From JBAXQQ01 sp037131695 (lineage in GTDB: Bacteria > Armatimonadota > Hebobacteria > CAIYQO01), in the NCBI GenBank assembly GCA_964638715.1, contig CAZWZF010000074.1:1-21134 (forward strand): a DNA stretch of 21,134 nucleotides. Direction: 5' to 3'. The notes beneath the pieces are model-generated. The model was not told the DNA's origin. It worked only from the letters and a program-made list of their open reading frames with translations, and searched no databases. Below are positions 14,775 to 21,134 of the stretch, piece after piece. Each line of letters begins with the position of its first letter. Position 1 is the first letter of the stretch. A program made the position numbers and the translations under genes.

Positions 14775-16376
14775 TTACTTAATTGTCTTTATCAACGCGC
14801 GATTTTCGCCGGTGTCTACCAGAGTTACCCCGCTGGCACGGATGCGAAGGTATACTTCTTTACTTTTTATCCCTTCGGTGTATGTAACCGCGGAATCGAT
14901 ATATTTATAATAATCCAACGGAATAGCCTGCAATTTTTGCAGCAGCTTTTCTTTCTCAACAAGGGGCATCTTTTCAGTCGCGCCGGCTATTTCCAGTGAA
15001 TTCACCGGTTGCGCCATGTCCATTGTTAATGCGTAATCAGATTTTGTCGTAATTATATCGCCGCTGTGCATGACAATATCAACATAATCAGTTCTCTTTC
15101 TGCCTTTCGCGATTATTAACGCGATGATGTTCATCTCTTCGATCTTTTTATCTGCTATTTTCAGTCGTATAGCTACGACTTTTGATGGGTAATGTATTCT
15201 TTTCTTCAGTTCTTTGGTGATTGCATTATAGATATCATTACCGCTGGCACCGCCTTTAATGGTAACTTTCACTACTTGCGGGTGGTTTTGCGTTGGTGGC
15301 TCATTTATGCGTTGAATATATGTTATGCTGCCAAAAATCAGCACCAATGCTGCACAAACGCCGAAAGTTTGCAATTTTTCCGACTTCGTCAACTGCCATA
15401 CCTTTAAATTTGCCAACAGCGCACCACCGCAAATGAATGGCAGACCGGGGAGATATTCTATGCGCGGGAATGAAAAATAGCCAAAATCCTGCCCGGATAC
15501 CGCAAACAGCACCGATGAAATCATCAACCCGATGACTATCCCCCACATGGTGCGGCGGGGTGAAAATCCCAGCCAGTGCGCGCAAGTGAGGAAAAATGCC
15601 AGGAAAACGAAGTCGCCCAACCCTATCTGCGAAGGTTTGGATATCTCAGTGAATATCCGGGCAAAACCTTCGGGTATCTGCTGTGCTATATGTTCCGGCA
15701 TTGCCGGCGTCGCGGTAGGTACAGAACCGAAGCCGCCATATACCGCGGCGCCGGTGGGAGATTCGCTCATGGCTTTCATCGGACCCCAGAATACACCCCA
15801 GATATCTACCAGCGATGCCACCAGTCCAACCGGCACCAGCATGGCAGGTTCTTTTATCAATTTCGCGATTAACTGGCCAAGAAATATTCCGGCAAGTATC
15901 AGTAAAAATGGAATTGCCGCTTCATTAATCGCCCACATCTCCGGCGCGTGCCTGCTGGATGCGGTCATTATCGCCTCAAGAGATTTGCCGTTTATAATCC
16001 CCATAACCACATTTCGCGACACCGGATTTGATAATAGATATATTATCAGCGTCGCAAAGAATAATGCTGTTGTCATTTTCGGGGTAAAGGTAAGCCGGGT
16101 GATTGCCCGGATAGTATATCCCAATACAATCAAGTAAGCCGCTGCGCCAATAGGAGCGATTAAAATCCAGAAAATTAGCGGAAAATCTTTCACTATCTGA
16201 GTATTTCGGTTGAATAAAGTGACGAAAAAGTAATAAAGAATATATAAAATTGCCCCACCCAGCGCAATTTTCCAATTACGCTGATTATTTTCATATACCT
16301 TCACCGGCACAACTTCAGGAGATTCCGGCAATTCCGGCGGTTCAGGAGATTCTATATCAACAATATCATCAGTCAT
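14775..16376 (-). CDS. Multi-pass membrane protein, presenilin/SPP-like GxGD protease candidate
   Basis: This is a 533-residue protein. An acidic, Pro-rich cytoplasmic start (1-30) is followed by about nine membrane helices: near 37-56, 66-90, 101-116, 152-173, 178-199, 250-270, 275-293, 308-325 and 335-354. A soluble domain follows at 360-533. Three motifs appear in the catalytic order of presenilin and signal peptide peptidase: an Asp inside a helix (LVDIWGVFWGP, D191), IGLGDFVF at 251-258 (D255), and LPGLP at 309-313 where the family has PALP. The Asp-Asp gap of 64 residues contains a Gly/Pro-rich loop, as in that family. If active, it would be an intramembrane aspartyl protease. PAL is PGL here, and helix numbering differs from the usual nine (the Asp in predicted helix 5, an extra helix after PGLP). 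Prepilin peptidases also carry GxGD but lack PALP. The start has AAGGA 7 nt upstream, and the promoter is at 16405-16433. The protease call needs a profile search. Confidence 0.68.
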   Translation of the reverse strand: MTDDIVDIESPEPPELPESPEVVPVKVYENNQRNWKIALGGAILYILYYFFVTLFNRNTQIVKDFPLIFWILIAPIGAAAYLIVLGYTIRAITRLTFTPKMTTALFFATLIIYLLSNPVSRNVVMGIINGKSLEAIMTASSRHAPEMWAINEAAIPFLLILAGIFLGQLIAKLIKEPAMLVPVGLVASLVDIWGVFWGPMKAMSESPTGAAVYGGFGSVPTATPAMPEHIAQQIPEGFARIFTEISKPSQIGLGDFVFLAFFLTCAHWLGFSPRRTMWGIVIGLMISSVLFAVSGQDFGYFSFPRIEYLPGLPFICGGALLANLKVWQLTKSEKLQTFGVCAALVLIFGSITYIQRINEPPTQNHPQVVKVTIKGGASGNDIYNAITKELKKRIHYPSKVVAIRLKIADKKIEEMNIIALIIAKGRKRTDYVDIVMHSGDIITTKSDYALTMDMAQPVNSLEIAGATEKMPLVEKEKLLQKLQAIPLDYYKYIDSAVTYTEGIKSKEVYLRIRASGVTLVDTGENRALIKTIK

Positions 16377-16404
16377 ATCATTTTCCTTTTATGGTTGTGA
16401 TACA

Positions 16405-16433
16405 ATTATAGTAAGGTGCAGGAAATATAACAA
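16405..16433 (-). promoter_or_regulatory. Candidate sigma-70-type promoter for the presenilin-like gene
   Basis: On the minus strand TTGTTA (16433-16428) and a perfect TATAAT (16410-16405) are 17 bp apart. The start would be near 16398, about 22 nt before the ATG at 16376. This implies that the gene can be transcribed separately from the large gene upstream, with the GH2 gene perhaps following in the same transcript. Confidence 0.6.
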
Positions 16434-16455
16434 GATGAATGATTTTTTTGTTACA

Positions 16456-16491
16456 AGACACACGGAGATATTTTATATACTCCGTGTGTCT
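16456..16491. repeat. Perfect 12-bp inverted repeat in an intergenic repeat
   Basis: AGACACACGGAG (16456-16467) and CTCCGTGTGTCT (16480-16491) pair perfectly around a 12-base AT loop. The adjoining 16492-16530 continues with CTCTGTGT-type repeats. It lies just past the stop of the 1431-residue gene and could end its transcript or protect its 3' end. However, the minus-strand downstream sequence (TGTAACAAAAAAATC) lacks a U-tract. The sequence style is that of a dispersed extragenic repeat. Confidence 0.8.
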
Positions 16492-16559
16492 CTGTGTCTC
16501 CTCTGTGTGACTCTGTGTAACTTTTCAATTTGATATCACTTTTCTCCAGTAATTATTAA

Positions 16560-19500
16560 TTACTTCCCAAACTGCCATTTCCCCCACAACTGCGGGGTCA
16601 GCATTGCTTCTGATGGCACGTCGGCGGTTATCCCGGTGGCTTTATTTGCCCAGTAGACGCGCTGCAAGGTCTGGAAACCGTTGCCGCGCAGCAGGCCGAT
16701 GTCGCCTTTCAGCACCATTCCCGGTTCTACCTTCAACCCCAAGGTATCCAGAGGAATTGAGAACTCGTAATTGCCGCCATCAGCCGCCAATTGCAGTTTG
16801 TCGCTTACGTTATCAACACGGTCAATATTGATGGTGCGCCATGGCGACGCGAACGGTACCGGCTCTTTAGTGCCAGGAACAACCGGTCGGTACAACAATG
16901 CCAGCGGTTTATTTTTCACTATCGTCACCAGCAGGCGCAGGTCGCCTTCTACCGGGTTAACGCGCTTTTCATCTGCCTTCGGGTTAGTTCCCAGCATCAG
17001 GTCTAACGCACCGCCAGTCTTAAATGGCGCAATAACCATCTCGCCAGAGTTTGCCAGCATATTCACATCAGCATTTCGTACCGCTACATACAGACGGTCG
17101 CCGGATATTGCTACCGCGCCGGTCACGTCATAAGGTTTGCTGTTGCTGTTGAAATATGCCGCTACGCCGCGCTTGTCGATTGATACCCATTCCGCACCTT
17201 TCCATTCATCAAGTTTGCCGTCAACGACAGGTGCGGTATCCATTTTGCCAACTTTTAATATTCCTAATCCCTGGTTCTGCTGACGGGTAGCTTCGCGTTT
17301 CAGCAGATATTCCTGCGCGCTTTTCAGTTCGACATCGGTAATTTTAATTTCAGAGTTTGGCAGGCGAATGATGCTGTCCAAACCGTCCAGCCGCACCAGG
17401 CTGACGCGGCTTCCGTCCATTACATAAACATTGCCGTCAGCCGTTTGTGAAATGGTGGGCCAGAAGTTTTCATCGCTGCATGAAATATCATTCATCAACA
17501 TTCCGCGCTTGGCGATTGGCATTGACCATGAACGGCCGATGCGGACATCGCGGAAGATGGTGGATACAAACAATCCATCGCTGGTGAACAGGTACATGTT
17601 GCCCTGATTGCTGTTGACCGCCCACATCGGGCCGGCATCGCCACCGCGTGGGGTGAAAATGCCGCCAAGCAAACGGGTGGTGCCAATTAATTCACCTGGG
17701 AAATCCGGTGCCGGTGATTCGTGTGAAGCGTGCAAGCCCGGCCATAATGACGGGTAAGACCAGCTTGCCTTGCCATCTTTATTCACACCGCACAACGATT
17801 GCGGAGCATAAGGTTTTGGCGCCACGGTAATTACTGTCCAGCCTTTGCCATCTACCAGTGTCTGGTCGCCGCCGGAGCTTGCCGGATTGCTGACATCCTT
17901 CGCCAATATTTCACCGGCGTTGATATCATAAATAGGAGTGCCTTTTGCGGTAAATTTCACCGGAGCAAATCTGGTTGCGTTGCCGCCATATCTTGAATTA
18001 AGAATAGATAAGTCAGGCATAACGGTCATACCGCCGCTGCCGACTTTAGTTAAAGTTACTTCATCTACCTGTATCTGGCCATCATCATTCGAATCCGACC
18101 ATACGAAAGATGCCTGGTTGCGCCAGTAATCGCCTTTTAAATCAATTCCTTCCGGCCATTTCGGCTTGAAGGTGTCGCCTTTTAATATTCCCCAATCATT
18201 GGCGCGTCCCATTGCCGCAACAGGCATCGCGATGCCATTGCGGTCAGCCCATATCATGGTTAAGCCAGTGCCGCTAACCGGATTGCCGCTGTAACAATTG
18301 GTGAAATAGCGTTTGCCATTCAGATACATCGAGGCATCGGGGTAACCATTGGCATACGCGCCGTCTGGCAATTTCATATCGTCTGCTTCTGGTCGGTAAT
18401 ATACCGTTTCCAGCATATCGGTGCCTTTGTCCCAATCCAGCTTGAATTGCATGCCATGATAATAAAACTTCGTCTTGTCTTTCGAGTCCAGCATACCGCC
18501 GCCGCCATATTCTGACGGGCCGTAAAATGCCTTGATGAACTTGCCATCCAGTGTCCAAACGCTGACGCGTTTTGGCTGGTAATCGGTCTCGGTAACCCAC
18601 AACTGGTCTTTCTCGTCAATCGCTATGCCGTTGGGGTTATTCATGTGCTGCGGGTCATACGGGCCGGCTTTCGGCGCGCCGGCGTGACCGATGCTGCGAA
18701 GAACGGCGCCATCCGCGGAGAATACCTTCACCTGGTGGCTGGCACCGGCAGTGGCGATGTATATATTGCCTTTGGAGTCTAATGTTAAATGTTTCGGGTC
18801 GTCTAACCCTTTATCTACCACCACCTGTGGCGCCGCCAGTGTCATATTATCAGCCATGGCGGGAACGCTGTAGCGCTGCAATTTATTTCCTGCCAGCACC
18901 AGTAAATTTCCCTGCGCGTCAAAAGCAACTCCGCGCGGATCTTCAACCGGCGAATTGCCCAGCACTTTGCCGCCCTTTACATCAACGAACAGCAATTGTT
19001 TCAGCTTTGGCAGGCTGCAAACCATCAAGCCATTATATACGGCTATCCCGTTTAACGCCGCGACATCTTTAGACGCAAATGCGTATTTCACCACTTGCTT
19101 GTCGCCGCCATTGGTTAGCGCGGTTAAACGCAATTCCTGTTCCCAGGCGGAACCAACATAAGCAAACTGACCGGCTACAGCATTAGGGCCGGCATCGCGG
19201 GCAAGGAAAGGAGCGGCTGTCCAAACGCCGCCAACCCAACCGCGGCCGCCGACTTTTTTGCCGTCCATATCTACCCACGCCAGGCCGTGTCCGCCTTCGG
19301 ATACAAAACTGCCTAAATAAACCAGCGGTTTTCCACCCGGTGCTTTATCGCCAGGCACAAACAGCGCGCTGCTGGGCGGAGTATGGTTAGTCAGCCATCC
19401 GCCGGTGTTATCCGCGGTCATCCATGCCGGTGAACCGCCGTTGTATAATGAAAATTCGTAGCGTAAATCGATATTTTTTCTGGTAATGCCGCGAACCCGG

Positions 19501-20855
19501 TAGGTTGCCGGTAATACGAATTTTCCCGGCGCGCTATATATACCATGCGACGCCGCCAGGGTGTCGCGTCCCAGGTCGTCCATCGCGTCCCACCACACGG
19601 TGTTCTCACCGGCGGGGAACGGAGTTTCGCTAATCAGGTTGCGCACGCGTTTGCCGTCGGCATCTTCAATCACCAATGTCACAATTCCAGCTTCCTTCAG
19701 GGTGAACTTCACTGGAATCGGCGGATGCATTTCGGCGGCGGCAGCAGCAACCGGCAGAATGGCGGTATCCAACTTGGCATCCTGCAACGCCTGCAACGCA
19801 AATAATTCGCCCAGCCAGACGCGTTTGCCGCCGCGGGTGTTGTTATTTAAATGCGGGTGGCTTTCTGCGGTAACTTTGATTAATTTCAGCCGAATGGCGC
19901 GGGTGGTGACCGCCTGGTCAAAACCCATCCAGTTCACGCCTAATGCCCGCGGGTATTGGTTCTCCAGCTTATCGAATACTTTGATGGTTTTCCAGGCATC
20001 TTCCCCGGCTTCTTTCGGGTGTATGTTATCTGGCCCTTCGTAAAATTGCGCTTCACAGGAGCCAAAGCCTGCCCATAACGCGTTTAAACCGCTGATGGTT
20101 ACCGGCTTTGACCATACCAGCATCACCCATTCCGGGTGTTCTGGCGATATTACAATCTCGCCGCCATCCGCGCCATTGTCCCATATACCCCAAGTGCCAT
20201 CGTTGCTTTCATTGTTAATTTTTGCGGAAGCATCAATCTTTGCGCTGACGCCGGCAATAGCTTGCGGAGCAATATTTGCCACCCGGTCTGCCAGCAGATA
20301 AACGCCGCCCAGCCAGCCGTTGTATGTTTTATCCGCCAGGTCGGCGGTGTGTGAAAATCGCAATGCCCGGGTTTCGGTCTTTGCTGGCAGCACCCAGATC
20401 GCGTATCCCTCGCTGCCGATTTCACTGGTTACTATCTTGCCATTGCTGATGCGCTGTGCCGGTATCCATTGCTTGTCGTCAGACATGTCGCCGGGATATA
20501 TCGCGTCAGCTTTCAGCACGCTAAGGATGCCGCCGCCGCGCACCAATACCGAACCGGTGAGCACCGGCGCGGTGAAACCTATGCGCATATACCTGATGTC
20601 TGGCGTCTTGGTCTCGCCAAATCTCACCCCATCCCACTGCGGCTGGCTATCCTTTGTCCAAATCACGTGGCGCGGCCCGTCATTCACAGCCATTGGCGAC
20701 TCTTTGCCGTCAACAAACTGTGAAAAAGCTGCCGGGTCAAGACTGCTAAGCGACAATGTCGTCGCAAACGAAGTTTTAACATCAGCAGCAGTCGCCGGTA
20801 TCTGGATAAACCAGCAAAGCACCAGCATTAAAGGGAGAAAATTACCAAGTTTCAT
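16560..20855 (-). CDS. Large exported NHL/FlgD-Ig/CBM9-like multidomain protein
   Basis: This is a 1431-residue protein with a Sec signal peptide (1-24, ending ATAADV). Two discoidin-like beta regions come first (about 30-190 and 193-330; the second has IDASAKINNESNDGTWG and ends TTRAIRLKLIKV). A FlgD-type Ig domain (about 375-440; KEAGIVTLVIEDADGKRVRN, then GENTVWWDAMDDLGRD) follows. NHL propeller blades lie at about 635-780 (DPRGVAFDAQGNLLVLAG, NPNGIAIDEKDQLWVTE). An exact EF-hand-type loop, DSNDDGQIQVDE, is at 921-932, and more propeller-like sequence continues to about 1180. A CBM9/DOMON-like domain (about 1200-1418; APVVDGKLDEWKGAEW) ends the protein, with no sorting signal. It is likely extracytoplasmic and glycan-binding; no catalytic residues are evident. 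The ATG has GAGGTG upstream, and a LacI-type palindrome sits 110 bp upstream. Domain calls are by pattern; the function is inferred. Confidence 0.88.
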   Translation of the reverse strand: MKLGNFLPLMLVLCWFIQIPATAADVKTSFATTLSLSSLDPAAFSQFVDGKESPMAVNDGPRHVIWTKDSQPQWDGVRFGETKTPDIRYMRIGFTAPVLTGSVLVRGGGILSVLKADAIYPGDMSDDKQWIPAQRISNGKIVTSEIGSEGYAIWVLPAKTETRALRFSHTADLADKTYNGWLGGVYLLADRVANIAPQAIAGVSAKIDASAKINNESNDGTWGIWDNGADGGEIVISPEHPEWVMLVWSKPVTISGLNALWAGFGSCEAQFYEGPDNIHPKEAGEDAWKTIKVFDKLENQYPRALGVNWMGFDQAVTTRAIRLKLIKVTAESHPHLNNNTRGGKRVWLGELFALQALQDAKLDTAILPVAAAAAEMHPPIPVKFTLKEAGIVTLVIEDADGKRVRNLISETPFPAGENTVWWDAMDDLGRDTLAASHGIYSAPGKFVLPATYRVRGITRKNIDLRYEFSLYNGGSPAWMTADNTGGWLTNHTPPSSALFVPGDKAPGGKPLVYLGSFVSEGGHGLAWVDMDGKKVGGRGWVGGVWTAAPFLARDAGPNAVAGQFAYVGSAWEQELRLTALTNGGDKQVVKYAFASKDVAALNGIAVYNGLMVCSLPKLKQLLFVDVKGGKVLGNSPVEDPRGVAFDAQGNLLVLAGNKLQRYSVPAMADNMTLAAPQVVVDKGLDDPKHLTLDSKGNIYIATAGASHQVKVFSADGAVLRSIGHAGAPKAGPYDPQHMNNPNGIAIDEKDQLWVTETDYQPKRVSVWTLDGKFIKAFYGPSEYGGGGMLDSKDKTKFYYHGMQFKLDWDKGTDMLETVYYRPEADDMKLPDGAYANGYPDASMYLNGKRYFTNCYSGNPVSGTGLTMIWADRNGIAMPVAAMGRANDWGILKGDTFKPKWPEGIDLKGDYWRNQASFVWSDSNDDGQIQVDEVTLTKVGSGGMTVMPDLSILNSRYGGNATRFAPVKFTAKGTPIYDINAGEILAKDVSNPASSGGDQTLVDGKGWTVITVAPKPYAPQSLCGVNKDGKASWSYPSLWPGLHASHESPAPDFPGELIGTTRLLGGIFTPRGGDAGPMWAVNSNQGNMYLFTSDGLFVSTIFRDVRIGRSWSMPIAKRGMLMNDISCSDENFWPTISQTADGNVYVMDGSRVSLVRLDGLDSIIRLPNSEIKITDVELKSAQEYLLKREATRQQNQGLGILKVGKMDTAPVVDGKLDEWKGAEWVSIDKRGVAAYFNSNSKPYDVTGAVAISGDRLYVAVRNADVNMLANSGEMVIAPFKTGGALDLMLGTNPKADEKRVNPVEGDLRLLVTIVKNKPLALLYRPVVPGTKEPVPFASPWRTINIDRVDNVSDKLQLAADGGNYEFSIPLDTLGLKVEPGMVLKGDIGLLRGNGFQTLQRVYWANKATGITADVPSEAMLTPQLWGKWQFGK

Positions 20856-20941
20856 AACAACACCTCATAAAGTCTAAATGAGAATATACGCTGTTTACTT
20901 TGACACTGTGGGGGGATAGTTGTGTGTAAAAACAGAAAAAA

Positions 20942-20969
20942 ATGCTAAACAAAACTAACAATGCTAAAC
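20942..20969. repeat. Direct repeat ATGCTAAAC x2
   Basis: ATGCTAAAC occurs at 20942-20950 and 20961-20969, 19 bp apart start to start, close to two helical turns. The second copy forms the left half of the palindrome at 20965-20976, so the first may be a half-site for the same regulator. Confidence 0.7.
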
Positions 20970-20976
20970 GCGTTTA
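20965..20976. promoter_or_regulatory. LacI-family-type operator candidate
   Basis: TAAACGCGTTTA is a perfect 12-bp palindrome with the central CG and AAACG/CGTTT halves typical of LacI/GalR-family operators. It lies about 110 bp upstream of the start of the 1431-residue exported protein and may control that gene in response to a sugar. No LacI-type regulator gene is in the window. Confidence 0.5.
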
Positions 20977-21134
20977 ATAATTTTACCTTAATGATGTTGC
21001 GGTGTCAATATTGGGGTGAGGAAAATGTTGGATTTGTATTTCTTTGTTTTTTAACCACGAAAGACACGAAAAATGGTTTTGTATTTAGAAGAAATTATTA
21101 TGATTTGCGATGGTTTTATAGCCGTGGGTTGATG

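Larger units (their letters stand above)
20856..21134. other. Right-end non-coding region
   Basis: I find no gene in this stretch. It holds the leader and operator region of the large gene. At about 21051-21073 a TTAACCACGAAAGACACGAA segment is typical of dispersed extragenic repeats in environmental genomes. A clear sigma-70 promoter for the large gene was not found; TATATT on the minus strand at about 20882-20887 is a weak -10 candidate. Confidence 0.6.

Noticed and set aside
14775..16376. Prepilin peptidase (PilD) for the pilus operon
   Set aside because: GxGD is shared, but the protein lacks the PilD N-terminal cysteine/methylase domain and the first-Asp context, and it has a PALP-like motif that PilD does not have.

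Overview
The window comes from a diderm bacterium, probably a heterotroph. The evidence is an outer-membrane secretin, a TonB-type domain, Sec signal peptides on large wall- or surface-type proteins, and a glycoside hydrolase. The TPR protein's C-terminal sequence style, the FlgD-Ig plus NHL plus CBM9-like protein and the intergenic repeats resemble what I know from Planctomycetota/PVC, Armatimonadota and related groups. I cannot assign a phylum from the sequence alone.

Layout. (1) 1-9157, all minus strand, is a tightly packed type IV pilus (type IVa-like) alignment and motor operon, in transcription order pilM, pilN, pilO, a pilP/gspC-like gene, the secretin pilQ and the ATPase pilB. It ends in a polytopic membrane protein that runs off the left edge. 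Junctions overlap by 4 nt (pilM/pilN, pilO/pilP) or 1 nt (pilP/pilQ) or abut (pilN/pilO), nearly all behind strong GGAGG-type ribosome sites. The exception is a 57-bp gap with a hairpin between pilQ and pilB. No pilin, prepilin peptidase, pilC or pilT is in the window. (2) 9158-9865 is a gene-free, AT-rich stretch holding divergent promoter candidates, a 14-unit GTTTTCR heptamer array, a strong nested hairpin and a short inverted copy of the heptamers. (3) 9866-11916, plus strand, holds a secreted or anchored TPR protein and an exported protein with an internal TonB C-terminal-like domain. (4) 12007-20855, minus strand, holds a cytoplasmic GH2 glycosidase, a multi-pass membrane protein whose Asp, GLGD and PGLP motifs match the catalytic order of presenilin/signal peptide peptidase, and a 1431-residue exported multidomain protein (discoidin-like, FlgD-Ig, NHL propeller, EF-hand loop, CBM9-like). 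A LacI-type palindrome lies upstream of the last gene.

How they may work together. PilM-N-O-P form the inner-membrane and periplasmic alignment complex, which connects the PilB motor to the PilQ gate. The right half looks like accessory carbohydrate-related functions. The large exported protein and the GH2 enzyme could serve glycan recognition and breakdown, but only loose adjacency supports this. The strongest candidate for something under-described is the bacterial presenilin-like GxGD protein (14775-16376). Next are the unusual periplasmic modules of the pilus system: a secretin with six N1-like modules, and a membrane-anchored PilP-like protein that carries its own N1-like module.
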